From Acholeplasmatales bacterium (lineage in GTDB: Bacteria; Bacillota_I; Bacilli_A; Acholeplasmatales; Anaeroplasmataceae), in assembly GCA_900767915.1 (NCBI GenBank), contig CAAGAX010000060.1, positions 62,001 to 126,000 on the forward strand: a stretch of 64,000 bases of DNA, in the 5' to 3' direction. The notes below the pieces were generated by a model that was given only the letters and a program-made list of their open reading frames with translations, made no database searches and was not told the DNA's origin. The first letter of the stretch is position 1. Every line of letters begins with the position of its first letter. This document shows positions 27,703-36,910 of this stretch, piece by piece. Position numbers and translations under genes: made by a program.

Positions 27703-29115
27703 ATGAAGGATTTTATGGATGACGATTTCTTATTAACAACAGAAACCGCAAAAAAGCTTTATCATGAGCATGCAGAAAATATGCCAATTATTGACTATCA
27801 CTGCCATTTACAACCAAAAGAAATTTATGAGGATAAGAAATTTCGTAATTTAGCTGAGGTTTGGCTAGGAGCTGGTGATCGTTATGGTGATCACTATAAG
27901 TGGAGAAGCTTACGTGCTAGAGGATATGAAGAGGATAGTATTTCTGGTCCTGATGATGACTATAAAAAGTATATGCAATTTGTTGAGTCTATGCCTTATT
28001 TTGTTGGCAATCCATTATATCATTGGTCTCATCTTGAAATGAGAAGATACTTTGGTATTTATGATATTATTAATAAAGATAATGCTAAGAAAATTTGGGA
28101 TGAAGCAAATAAGAAGCTTGAAACTTTAACAGCAAGACAAATGATGTATAAGTTTAAAGTTGATACTGTTTGTACAACTGACGATCCAGTTGATTCATTA
28201 GAGTGGCATAAGAAGATGAATAATGATTCGACATTAAAGGTTCATGTTCGTCCTGCTTTCCGTCCTGATAAGGCAATTAATGTTGAATTATCTTGGTTTG
28301 AATCTTGGGTAAATCAATTAGCATCAGTAGTTGGTTATAAGATTGAATCATTAAATGATTTATGTAAGGCTTTAGCTGAAAGAATTAATTTCTTCCATGA
28401 AATGGGTTCTCGCTTATCAGATCATGCCTTAGATGTTGTACATTATACTCCTGCAACTTATGAAGAAGCTAATAAGGTATTCTTAAAGGGTATGCATCAT
28501 GAAGCAATTTCTTCATTAGAAGAAGATCAATATAAGGGTTATATTCTTGTATTCTTAGGTAAGGAATATCATAAGCATGGCTGGGTTCAACAATATCATA
28601 TTGGCGCATTAAGAAATAATTCAAAATCAATGCTAAAGAAGATTGGACCAGATACAGGCTTTGATGCAATTGAAGATCAAAACTATATGGAAAAGCTTTC
28701 TAGCTTATTAGGAGCTTTAGATGAAACTGATGAACTTCCTAAGACAATTCTATATTGCTTAAATCCAAGAGATAATTATGCTTTAACAGTATTAGCAGGC
28801 TGCTTCCAAAAGGAAGGAGTTAAGGGTAGAGTTCAAGTTGGTACTGCTTGGTGGTTCTTAGATCAACAAGATGGTATGAAACAAAATCTTGAAACATTAA
28901 TGCAAGTTGGCTTAGTTGCTCAATCTGTAGGTATGTTAACAGATTCACGTAGCTTCTTAGCTTATCCTCGTCATGAATATTATAGACGTATTCTTTGCCA
29001 AATGCTTGGTAATTTAGTTGAATCAGGTCAATATCCTCAATCTGAATTAGATACATTAGGTAAGATTGTTGAAGATGTTTGCTATAATAATGCTAAGGAA
29101 TACTTTGGATTCTAA
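27703..29115 (+). CDS. uxaC: uronate isomerase
   Basis: UxaC converts galacturonate to tagaturonate and glucuronate to fructuronate. The 470-residue protein is an amidohydrolase-fold enzyme; the metal-binding IDYHCHL (about residues 28-34) and the later TARQMMYKF, TTDDP and VHVRPAFRPD blocks are typical. With UxaB and UxaA it completes the route from galacturonate to 2-keto-3-deoxygluconate. Genes for KDG kinase and aldolase and for uronate transport are not in the window, so they must lie elsewhere. Confidence 0.96.
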   Translation: MKDFMDDDFLLTTETAKKLYHEHAENMPIIDYHCHLQPKEIYEDKKFRNLAEVWLGAGDRYGDHYKWRSLRARGYEEDSISGPDDDYKKYMQFVESMPYFVGNPLYHWSHLEMRRYFGIYDIINKDNAKKIWDEANKKLETLTARQMMYKFKVDTVCTTDDPVDSLEWHKKMNNDSTLKVHVRPAFRPDKAINVELSWFESWVNQLASVVGYKIESLNDLCKALAERINFFHEMGSRLSDHALDVVHYTPATYEEANKVFLKGMHHEAISSLEEDQYKGYILVFLGKEYHKHGWVQQYHIGALRNNSKSMLKKIGPDTGFDAIEDQNYMEKLSSLLGALDETDELPKTILYCLNPRDNYALTVLAGCFQKEGVKGRVQVGTAWWFLDQQDGMKQNLETLMQVGLVAQSVGMLTDSRSFLAYPRHEYYRRILCQMLGNLVESGQYPQSELDTLGKIVEDVCYNNAKEYFGF

Positions 29116-29124
29116 TAGCTAAAT

Positions 29125-29157
29125 AAAAAAAGATGGGATATTAATCTCATCTTTTTT
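29125..29157 (+). terminator. uxa operon terminator
   Basis: AAAAAAGATGGGAT, loop ATTA, ATCTCATCTTTTTT (one G-U pair). Confidence 0.85.
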
Positions 29158-29189
29158 CGGCTTTATAATTATGTGAAAAAGGAGAAAAA

Positions 29190-29612
29190 ATGAAAAAAAG
29201 AAAAATACCTGATATTATTATATTTTCAATTTATGCATTATCAGTAGTCTTTTTAAGTATATTTGGAATAATATGGGGCTTCTCACCTAGTTTTTATCAA
29301 ATGCTTTTATATTTTATAATGGGCTTTGGAATTGTAGGACTTCTTGGAATTTTAGCAAAGCTACTTATTGATAAAAATTATGATTTTAATATATATGGAT
29401 TAGCTTTTTTAGTATCATTAACTGTAATTGCCATCTTATGTCATTATATAGTTAAATATTTCAAATTATATGAGATTTTACCTTGGCTTTCGTGGACTAT
29501 TTTAATTTCATTAATTTTAATTTCATTAAGTATATGTTTGATTTTAAATATTAAAAAATTAAATAATAAAAAATCATCTAACAAGCCAAAAATTGTTTCA
29601 AATAGCAGATAA
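29190..29612 (+). CDS. small four-helix membrane protein of unknown function
   Basis: I do not recognise this 140-residue protein. Hydrophobic segments lie at about 8-28, 36-58, 69-89 and 99-120, with a basic tail rich in Lys and Asn (120-140). AAAGGAG precedes the ATG at normal spacing. It stands alone between the uxa terminator and the leuS promoter. Confidence 0.7.
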   Translation: MKKRKIPDIIIFSIYALSVVFLSIFGIIWGFSPSFYQMLLYFIMGFGIVGLLGILAKLLIDKNYDFNIYGLAFLVSLTVIAILCHYIVKYFKLYEILPWLSWTILISLILISLSICLILNIKKLNNKKSSNKPKIVSNSR

Positions 29613-29637
29613 TTTTTTAATTAGTTTTTTTAAAATA

Positions 29638-29667
29638 CTACAAATTTGTAGTGTTGTGTGATAAAAT
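29638..29667 (+). promoter_or_regulatory. leuS promoter with a palindrome at the -35 position
   Basis: An extended -10 (TGATAAAAT, TAAAAT at 29662-29667) precedes leuS. The perfect 14-base palindrome CTACAAATTTGTAG (29638-29651) covers where the -35 should be. The leader is too short for a T-box. Confidence 0.5.
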
Positions 29668-29699
29668 AGTAAAAGCATATTTGTGCATGGAGGTATTTT

Positions 29700-32129
29700 A
29701 TGAGTGAATATAATCATATAGATATAGAAAAAAAATGGCAAAAATATTGGGAGGATAATCACACTTTTAAGACAGATGTATGGGATTTCTCTAAACCAAA
29801 ATTTTATGCCCTTGATATGTTTCCATATCCATCTGGAGTAGGACTTCATGCAGGTCACCCTGAAGGATATACAGCAACTGATATTATTTCAAGAATGAAA
29901 AGAATGCAAGGATATAATGTATTACATCCAATGGGATATGATTCATTTGGTTTACCTGCAGAGCAATACGCTATTCAAACTGGAAATCATCCTGAAGGCT
30001 TTACAAAGAAAAATATTGGAACATTTACTAAGCAATTAAAGGAATTAGGCTTTGATTATGATTGGGATAAATGCATTTCAACTAGCGATCCTGAATTTTA
30101 TCATTGGACTCAATGGATATTTAAAAATTTATATTTAGATGGCTATGCTAAATATATTGATATGCCAGTTAATTGGTGTGAGGAATTAGGTACAGTTTTA
30201 TCAAATGATGAGGTTATCGATGGTAAAAGTGAACGTGGTGGATATCCTGTTATTCGTAAAAATATGAAGCAATGGGTTATTGATCAGCCTAAGTTTGCTG
30301 AAGGATTATTAGAAGGCTTAAATGAAATTGATTGGCCTGAATCAACAAAGGAAATGCAAAAAAATTGGATTGGTAAATCTACAGGCGTTGAGGTTGATTT
30401 TAAGATTGTTGGTGGTGGAGAATTTTCTATCTTTACAACTTGTATCGAAACAATTTATGGTATTACATTTATGGTTTTAGCACCTGATGGACAAATTGTT
30501 AAGGATTTAATGCCAAGAATCGAAAATAAGGATGAGGTTAATGCCTATATTGCTGAAACCTTAAAGAAAAATGATTTAGATCGTACTGAATTAAATAAAA
30601 CAAAGAGTGGATGTATATTAAAGGGCTTATACGCAATTAATCCTGTTAATGGTAAAGAGGTTCCTTTATTTATTGGTGATTTCGTATTAGCTAGCTATGG
30701 TACTGGTGCAGTTATGGCAGTGCCTAGTCATGATCAAAGAGATTTTGAATATGCAAAAGCTCATAATATTCCAATGATTCAAGTTATTGAGGGTAGAGAT
30801 GTCAGTGAATGTGCTTTTGAAAAGAAGGATTATTTAGATTCAGAATATCATTTAATTAATTCTATGGAATTTACTGGAATGACAGTGTTAGAAGCAAAAG
30901 AAGCAATTACTAAAAAGCTTGAGACAATGGGTGTTGCTAGACGTAAGGCTAATTATCGATTCCGTGAATGGATATTTGCTCGTCAACGTTATTGGGGTGA
31001 GCCAGTACCTGTTGTTCATACAGATGATGGAAAGGTATTTGTTTTACCTGATGATGAACTACCTCTTATTTTACCAGAGCTAGATGATTATAAGGGTCAA
31101 AATGGTAAGGCACCACTTGAAAATGCTAAAGACTGGAAGGAATATAATAAGCATGGTATTCATGGTACACGTGAAACATCTACTATGCCAGGTTCAGCAG
31201 GCTCAAGTTGGTATTATATGCGCTATATAGATCCAAAAAATGATAAGGAATTAGCTAATAAGGAATTATTAAAGCATTGGATGCCAGTAGATTTATATAT
31301 TGGTGGACCAGAACATGCAGTAGGACACCTAATGTATGCTCGTATTTGGAATAGATATTTATATGATAAAGGAATTTCTCCTGTTAAAGAACCATTTAAG
31401 AAGCTTGTTCATCAAGGTATGATTTTAGGCTCAAATGGTATTAAGATGGGTAAGAGATTCCCAGAATATGTTGTAAATCCTTCTACAATTGTTAAAGAAT
31501 ATGGTGCCGATACTCTTAGATTATATGAAATGTTTATGGGACCACTTGAGGCATCTAAGCCTTGGAGTCAAGCAGGCGTTGAAGGCGCTAGACGTTTTGT
31601 TGAAAGAGTTTATCGTTTAGTTACTGATTCAGAATATACAAAGAGATTTACTAAGGAATATGATAAGACATTAGAAAAGATATACAATCAAACTGTTAAA
31701 AAGGTTACAACTGATTTTGAAGCTTTAAGCTTTAATACAGGTATTTCTCAATTAATGGTCTTTGTTAATGAGGCTTATAAGGCTGAACATATTTATATTG
31801 GCTTTATTGAGGGATTAGTTCAATTGATTTCTCCAGTTACACCACATTTAGGTGAGGAGCTATGGCAAATTCTTGGTCATAATGAATCAATCGCTTATTC
31901 AAAATGGCCTACATATGATGAAGAATTAACAAAGGAAAATGATGTAACATATGCTGTATCAGTTAATGGTAAATTAAGAGATACTATTTCTATCGCTATT
32001 AATACTGATAAGGAAAAAGTGGAAAAGATTGCGTTATCTAGTGAAAAGGTTAAAAAATATACTGATGGACATAATATTGTAAAAATTATTGTTGTTCCTA
32101 ATAAGATTGTTAATATTGTTATAAAATAA
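29700..32129 (+). CDS. leuS: leucyl-tRNA synthetase
   Basis: LeuRS charges tRNA-Leu. The 809-residue length and blocks fit bacterial LeuRS: the HIGH-type motif is HAGH in PYPSGVGLHAGHPEGYTATD, followed by HPMGYDSFGLPAEQYAI; the editing domain includes FTTCIETIYG and GTGAVMAVPSHDQRD; the C-terminal region ends with the LeuRS-specific domain. The KMSKS loop reads KMGKR (GIKMGKRFPEYVVNP), a departure from the consensus in which the lysines survive. GGAGG precedes the ATG. A tRNA-Leu(UAG) gene lies at 53439 in the same window. Confidence 0.97.
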   Translation: MSEYNHIDIEKKWQKYWEDNHTFKTDVWDFSKPKFYALDMFPYPSGVGLHAGHPEGYTATDIISRMKRMQGYNVLHPMGYDSFGLPAEQYAIQTGNHPEGFTKKNIGTFTKQLKELGFDYDWDKCISTSDPEFYHWTQWIFKNLYLDGYAKYIDMPVNWCEELGTVLSNDEVIDGKSERGGYPVIRKNMKQWVIDQPKFAEGLLEGLNEIDWPESTKEMQKNWIGKSTGVEVDFKIVGGGEFSIFTTCIETIYGITFMVLAPDGQIVKDLMPRIENKDEVNAYIAETLKKNDLDRTELNKTKSGCILKGLYAINPVNGKEVPLFIGDFVLASYGTGAVMAVPSHDQRDFEYAKAHNIPMIQVIEGRDVSECAFEKKDYLDSEYHLINSMEFTGMTVLEAKEAITKKLETMGVARRKANYRFREWIFARQRYWGEPVPVVHTDDGKVFVLPDDELPLILPELDDYKGQNGKAPLENAKDWKEYNKHGIHGTRETSTMPGSAGSSWYYMRYIDPKNDKELANKELLKHWMPVDLYIGGPEHAVGHLMYARIWNRYLYDKGISPVKEPFKKLVHQGMILGSNGIKMGKRFPEYVVNPSTIVKEYGADTLRLYEMFMGPLEASKPWSQAGVEGARRFVERVYRLVTDSEYTKRFTKEYDKTLEKIYNQTVKKVTTDFEALSFNTGISQLMVFVNEAYKAEHIYIGFIEGLVQLISPVTPHLGEELWQILGHNESIAYSKWPTYDEELTKENDVTYAVSVNGKLRDTISIAINTDKEKVEKIALSSEKVKKYTDGHNIVKIIVVPNKIVNIVIK

Positions 32130-32148
32130 AAATTTGTAGGGAGTTTAT

Positions 32149-33633
32149 ATGAGAAAGGGATTAGGATTAAGAAATATTAAAACTGCTATTGCGGTATTAA
32201 TATGCTTATTTATATATTTAGCTTTAATATTAATATTTAAAGCATGTAATGTTGTTTCAACTATAGGAGGAAATACCCTTGATGGTTGGGCAGGTGCTAT
32301 TCGTATAGCAACGGAATGCTATACCCCTTTCTTTGCATGTATCGCTACTGCATATAGTATGTCAACTGATAAAGGAAAATCAGTTGAACAGGCAAGATTA
32401 AGAATAGTCGCATCCTTAATTGGCGGATTATTTGGTGTTTTAGTAGTATGGCTATATACTTCTATAACTAAAAATGATTGGAGTTTTCAATTTATTTCGG
32501 CTACCGGAAATCCAACTGGTGGATTTACTAAGGATAATTTCACAAATGAATATATTGCATCGTTTATTATTCCAATTATATTGACAGGATTATCTACTGT
32601 TGTTGTTATCTGGATTTGTAATTTATTGAATCAAAAGAGTGCGTCATTTGCGGCCGTTTTAACATTAACTGCTGTTATGACATCCCTAGGTACTAATGCG
32701 ATTATATATGGCTTTAATCGTATTTTCTCAACAATTATAGGTGTATTAGTAGCGTTATTAGTTAATCTATTCCATTTACCGCATAAAACCCAAAATAAAG
32801 ATTTATTGTTCTGCGTTGGAATAGAGGGAGTCGTTTCTAATGATTCTAATGAACTTCCTGGATTCCCAAGCTTTAAGCTCAATTTATTAAATTATAGAGG
32901 TGCTAATTGTACAATTTTTACAACTAGAATTCCAACTACATTTATGGGAATGCTAAAAAATGTTAAGATTTCACATCCTGTTGTTTGTATGAGTGGAGCG
33001 GCATTATATGATACTAAAACAAAGAGGTATCTTGATTTTGAGCCTATTCCTACTCAAATTTCAAATGAGCTTGATAAATTCTTAGAATCATCAAATATTA
33101 CCCCATTTAAGAATATAATTGAGGATGATGTATTACATATTTATTGTGAAAAGGTAGATAATATTGGAGAAGAGCTTTACTATCAAGGGAAGAAAAATGG
33201 ACCATATTGTGTTGCGTCTATCTCTAAAACTCCTATTGATAAGGAAGTATTATATTATCTATTAGTAATTCCAGAAGAGGATATTAAAATTGTTAGTGAT
33301 TATGTAACTAAGAACTTTAGTAATTCATTATATATTCAAATTTATGATTTTTTTGATAATTCTGATAACTCTAAAGGGTTTAAATATTTGAAGATTTATA
33401 ATAAAGAAATTTTAAAGCTAAGAGTATTACATGATTATGCTAATAAAAATAATTTAAGAATTGTTGGTGCGACAACAAATGAATTATCTAATCATTTATT
33501 AGATAATAGTGAAATTAGATTGACAACAACTTCTTATAATAATTCATCAACATTTGTTAAAAAGAATGGCTATGAAGGATTATTTAAGGAAATGACAAAA
33601 ATCTATTATAGTAAAAAGGTATCAAGAAAGTAA
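32149..33633 (+). CDS. aromatic acid exporter (FUSC-like) membrane domain fused to a degenerate Cof-type HAD domain
   Basis: Residues 1 to about 215 carry six hydrophobic segments in the arrangement of ArAE/FUSC membrane proteins, including RIATECYTPFFACIATAYSM and ARLRIVASLIGGLFGVLVV. Residues about 218-490 follow the outline of a Cof-type HAD hydrolase (FCVGIEGVVS; TIFTTRIP; VVCMSGAALYD; LKIYNKEILKLRVLHDYA; VGATTNEL), but the two aspartates of motif I are replaced (CVGIEG instead of DIDGT) and motif IV reads GATTNE instead of GDSxND. The domain therefore should not be a phosphatase; it may sense a ligand or regulate the channel. It starts 20 bases after leuS and may be co-transcribed with it. 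Confidence 0.75.
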   Translation: MRKGLGLRNIKTAIAVLICLFIYLALILIFKACNVVSTIGGNTLDGWAGAIRIATECYTPFFACIATAYSMSTDKGKSVEQARLRIVASLIGGLFGVLVVWLYTSITKNDWSFQFISATGNPTGGFTKDNFTNEYIASFIIPIILTGLSTVVVIWICNLLNQKSASFAAVLTLTAVMTSLGTNAIIYGFNRIFSTIIGVLVALLVNLFHLPHKTQNKDLLFCVGIEGVVSNDSNELPGFPSFKLNLLNYRGANCTIFTTRIPTTFMGMLKNVKISHPVVCMSGAALYDTKTKRYLDFEPIPTQISNELDKFLESSNITPFKNIIEDDVLHIYCEKVDNIGEELYYQGKKNGPYCVASISKTPIDKEVLYYLLVIPEEDIKIVSDYVTKNFSNSLYIQIYDFFDNSDNSKGFKYLKIYNKEILKLRVLHDYANKNNLRIVGATTNELSNHLLDNSEIRLTTTSYNNSSTFVKKNGYEGLFKEMTKIYYSKKVSRK

Positions 33634-33643
33634 GGTTGATTTT

Positions 33644-34465
33644 ATGAGTGATATATTAGAAGTCAAGGATTTATATGCTAGAGTTGAAGAAAAGGAAATA
33701 TTAAAGGGCGTAAATCTAACTATTAAAACAGGAGAGGTTCATGCGATAATGGGACCTAATGGTACTGGTAAATCGACATTATCATCTATTATTATGGGTT
33801 CTCCTAAATATCAGGTAACATCAGGAGATATATTATTTAATGGAAAAAGTATTTTAGCTATGCCAGTTGATGAAAGAGCTAGACTTGGAATATTTTTAGC
33901 ATATCAATATCCTGCTGAGGTTCCTGGTGTAACTAATAGTGATTTTATTAGAAGCGCTATGAAATCTACAAGTGGAAAAAATCCATCATTATTCTCATTT
34001 ATAAAGGAATATGATAAGGCATGTAATGAATTAAAAATGCCTGAGGATTTAGCACATAGATATTTAAATGAGGGATTCTCTGGTGGAGAAAAGAAGAGAA
34101 ATGAAATTCTTCAAATGAAAATGCTAAAGCCTAAATTTGGTATTTTAGATGAAATTGATTCAGGACTTGATGTAGATGCCCTACGTATAGTTGGTGAAAA
34201 TGTATATGATATGGTAGGAGAGAATTTTGGTTGTTTATTAATTACTCATTATCAAAGACTTCTTGATTATATTAAGCCTACTCATGTTCATGTAATGATT
34301 AATGGTAAGATTGTTATGACTGGCGGAAATGATTTAATCACTAAGATTGATAATGAAGGCTATGATTGGGTTAAAAGAGAATTAGGTATCGAAATAGATA
34401 AAGAAGAAAAGAAGACCCATGCGATACTAGGCTCTTGTGCTCATGCAGGAAAAAAGAATGCCTAA
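33644..34465 (+). CDS. sufC: Fe-S cluster assembly ATPase SufC
   Basis: SufC is the ABC ATPase of the SufBCD iron-sulfur scaffold. The 273-residue protein has Walker A GPNGTGKST (about 37-45), signature FSGGEKKRNE (about 146-155), and Walker B LDEIDSGLD; the ERARLGIFLAYQYP stretch is specific to SufC. It is slightly longer than usual because of a Lys-rich tail ending in GSCAHAGKKNA. It begins the classic Bacillus order sufC-sufD-sufS-sufU-sufB and overlaps sufD. Confidence 0.97.
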   Translation: MSDILEVKDLYARVEEKEILKGVNLTIKTGEVHAIMGPNGTGKSTLSSIIMGSPKYQVTSGDILFNGKSILAMPVDERARLGIFLAYQYPAEVPGVTNSDFIRSAMKSTSGKNPSLFSFIKEYDKACNELKMPEDLAHRYLNEGFSGGEKKRNEILQMKMLKPKFGILDEIDSGLDVDALRIVGENVYDMVGENFGCLLITHYQRLLDYIKPTHVHVMINGKIVMTGGNDLITKIDNEGYDWVKRELGIEIDKEEKKTHAILGSCAHAGKKNA

Positions 34466-35249
34466 TTTAAATTCAATTTCTATTTCTAGCTTGGGTCTAG
34501 CTAGTGATGGAAAATATCATATTGATGGTATTGAAAGCCCAATATATTTAATTAATGAAAATTGTGAAATTGTCGTAGAAGAGGGAAGCATTGTATCTTT
34601 TTTAGATACTTCATCCGATTCTAATATTAATGTTTTAGGATTAAAGAATTCTTCTATTAATTATTATGTATTAAATAGTAATAGTGGTAAAAGACATTTT
34701 GATATTAATGGTGAAATAAATTATTTAGAAATTGCTATAGGAAATATTAATGAGAATTTCTGCATTAATCTTTTAAATGAAAATTCTAGTGCTATAGCTA
34801 AGGTTTTATCTATTGCTGATAAGGCTAATGCAAAATTCATTGAGGTAATAGATCATAAGGAAAAAAATACAGAATCAAATATTACTAATGTTGGTGTATC
34901 AATGAATCAATCTGGAATTATTTTTGATACAACAGGTAAGATTGATAAGGGAATGAGTGGTTCTAAATGTAGCCAATTATCTAGAGGAATTGTTATGGAT
35001 GATAATTCATTTATTACTGCTAAGCCTATTTTATTAATTGATGAGTTTGATTGCTTTGCAAATCATGGTGCTTCAATTGGAAAAATGAGTGATGAGGATT
35101 TATTCTATTTAATGAGTAGAGGTTTATCTAAAAATGATGCTTTTTTACTTATTTTAAAGGGTATTATTAAGCCATATATTGATGCTTTACCACTTGATGA
35201 GCTAAAGGATAAAATATTAGAAAAAATAACTAATTTGATTGAGAAGTGA
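34458..35249 (+). CDS. sufD: Fe-S cluster assembly protein SufD, short form
   Basis: SufD pairs with SufB in the SufBC2D scaffold. The product has 263 residues, clearly shorter than the 400 or so of many SufD proteins, the loss being in the N-terminal helical region. The C-terminal core is recognisable: SRGIVMDDNSFITAKPILLID, then FANHGASIGKMSDEDLFYLMSRGLSKNDA, the hallmark found in both SufB and SufD. The ATG at 34458 follows AGGA; longer alternatives at 34437 and 34443 lack a site. It overlaps sufC by eight bases. Confidence 0.92.
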   Translation: MPNLNSISISSLGLASDGKYHIDGIESPIYLINENCEIVVEEGSIVSFLDTSSDSNINVLGLKNSSINYYVLNSNSGKRHFDINGEINYLEIAIGNINENFCINLLNENSSAIAKVLSIADKANAKFIEVIDHKEKNTESNITNVGVSMNQSGIIFDTTGKIDKGMSGSKCSQLSRGIVMDDNSFITAKPILLIDEFDCFANHGASIGKMSDEDLFYLMSRGLSKNDAFLLILKGIIKPYIDALPLDELKDKILEKITNLIEK

Positions 35250-35254
35250 TATTA

Positions 35255-36457
35255 ATGGATATAAGTAAAATAAGAGATGACTTTCAGGTTTTTAAAGATA
35301 ATCCAAAGCTTTGTTATTTAGATAGTGCTGCAATGGCATTAAAACCAAAGCCAGTTATTGATTCTGTATGTGATTATTATTCACATTTAGGTGTTAATGT
35401 ACATCGTGGTGTCTATGGGTTATCATATCAGGCAACTGATAAATATGAGGAATCAAGAAGCACAATTGCGAAGTTTATTAATGCTTCATTTGAAGAGGTC
35501 ATATTCACACGTGGTGCTAGTGCTTCTCTTAATTTAGTTGCTGAAAGCTATGGAAGCTTTTTAAAAGAGGGAGATGAAATAATCACCTCAGAGCTTGAAC
35601 ATCATTCTTCACATATGCCATGGATGAATGTTGCAAATAGGGTTAACGCTAAGATTAGGTATATTCCTTTAAATGAAGAAGGTAGAATAACTGTTGAAGC
35701 ATTTAAAAGTGTATTAACATCAAAAACTAAGGTTGTTGCGATAACATATGTATCTAATGTTATGGGTTATATTACTCCAATCAAAGAAATAATAAAGCTA
35801 GCACATGAGGCTGGTGCTATTGTAACATTAGATGGAGCACAGGCTGTTCCTCATATGAAGGTTGATGTTAAGAAGCTTGATTGTGACTTCCTTTCATTTT
35901 CAGGACATAAGCTATGTGGTCCTACGGGAATTGGTGTTTTATATGGTAAAAAGGAATTATTAAGAAAAATGCCTCCAATTGAATTTGGCGGAGATATGGC
36001 TGATACAGTTAAGACTGATTCAATGACTTTTAAGGATATACCTTATAAGTTTGAAACAGGTACTCCGATTATTGCTGGTGTTATTGGTTTAGCTCGTGCT
36101 TGTGAATATATTTCTGATATTGGACTTGATGAAATATCAAAATATGAATATATGTTAAAGAGTAAAGCTATTGAAGAATTAAAGAAAATAGATGGAATTA
36201 CAATTTATAATCCTAATGCTGAAACAGGAATTATATCTTTTAATATTGATGGAGTTCATCCTCATGATGCTGCATCAGTATTTGATAAGAATGGAGTATG
36301 TATTAGAGCTGGACATCATTGTAGTCAGCTTATTACCTCTTGGCTTGGAACTATAGGTACTGTAAGAGCGTCATTCTATTTTTATAATACATTAGAAGAT
36401 GTAGATTTATTTGTTAAAAGTGTTAAGGAAGCAAAAGATTTCTTTAATATGTTTTAG
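35255..36457 (+). CDS. sufS: cysteine desulfurase SufS
   Basis: SufS takes sulfur from cysteine and hands it to SufU. The 400-residue PLP enzyme has SFSGHKLCGPTGIG (Lys that binds PLP, about residue 221), the LEHHSSHMPW motif, and the active-site cysteine in RAGHHCSQ (about 356). The start at 35255 lies six bases after the sufD stop; an in-frame GTG at 35246 is less likely. The ribosome site (GAGAAGTGAT) is modest, consistent with coupling to sufD. Confidence 0.96.
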   Translation: MDISKIRDDFQVFKDNPKLCYLDSAAMALKPKPVIDSVCDYYSHLGVNVHRGVYGLSYQATDKYEESRSTIAKFINASFEEVIFTRGASASLNLVAESYGSFLKEGDEIITSELEHHSSHMPWMNVANRVNAKIRYIPLNEEGRITVEAFKSVLTSKTKVVAITYVSNVMGYITPIKEIIKLAHEAGAIVTLDGAQAVPHMKVDVKKLDCDFLSFSGHKLCGPTGIGVLYGKKELLRKMPPIEFGGDMADTVKTDSMTFKDIPYKFETGTPIIAGVIGLARACEYISDIGLDEISKYEYMLKSKAIEELKKIDGITIYNPNAETGIISFNIDGVHPHDAASVFDKNGVCIRAGHHCSQLITSWLGTIGTVRASFYFYNTLEDVDLFVKSVKEAKDFFNMF

Positions 36458-36469
36458 GAGGAATTAATT

Positions 36470-36910
36470 ATGGATCTAACAACATTATATAGAACTGTAA
36501 TAATGGATAATTATAAAAACCCTAAAAATAAAGGCTTAAAAAGAACTGATGATTATCATTTTGTTCATTTAAATAACCCTTCATGTGGTGACGATATGAA
36601 TGTTGAATGTAAAATTGAGGATGGAATTGTTAAGGAAATTCATCATGATGGTCATGGCTGTAGTATTTGTTGTTCAAGTGCTTCAGTAATGAGTGATACA
36701 TTAGCTGGTCATACTGTTGAAGAGGCACTAGAGATTATTCATGATTTTTATGAGCTTGTTAAAGGGGAAGAACCAAAGGATGAAGAAGCATTAGGTGAAG
36801 CTATTGCCTATATGGGAGTAAGAGATTTCCCAGCTAGAATAAAGTGTGCTACTTTATCATGGAAAGCAATTGAACAAGCTATTATAGAGGTGCAAAATGG
36901 ACAAAAGTAA
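36470..36910 (+). CDS. sufU: SufU sulfur-transfer/scaffold protein
   Basis: SufU is the zinc protein that accepts persulfide from SufS in Gram-positive bacteria. The 146-residue product has the three conserved cysteine positions: NPSCGDD (about 40), GCSICCSSASVMSD (about 64-66) and IKCATLSWKA (about 127). The SufU-specific insertion between the last two is present. AGGAGG precedes the ATG and the end overlaps sufB by 14 bases. Confidence 0.95.
   Translation: MDLTTLYRTVIMDNYKNPKNKGLKRTDDYHFVHLNNPSCGDDMNVECKIEDGIVKEIHHDGHGCSICCSSASVMSDTLAGHTVEEALEIIHDFYELVKGEEPKDEEALGEAIAYMGVRDFPARIKCATLSWKAIEQAIIEVQNGQK

Noticed and set aside
29613..29699. T-box riboswitch before leuS
   Set aside because: The intergenic space is only 87 bases and holds a promoter; no T-box sequence or specifier hairpin fits.
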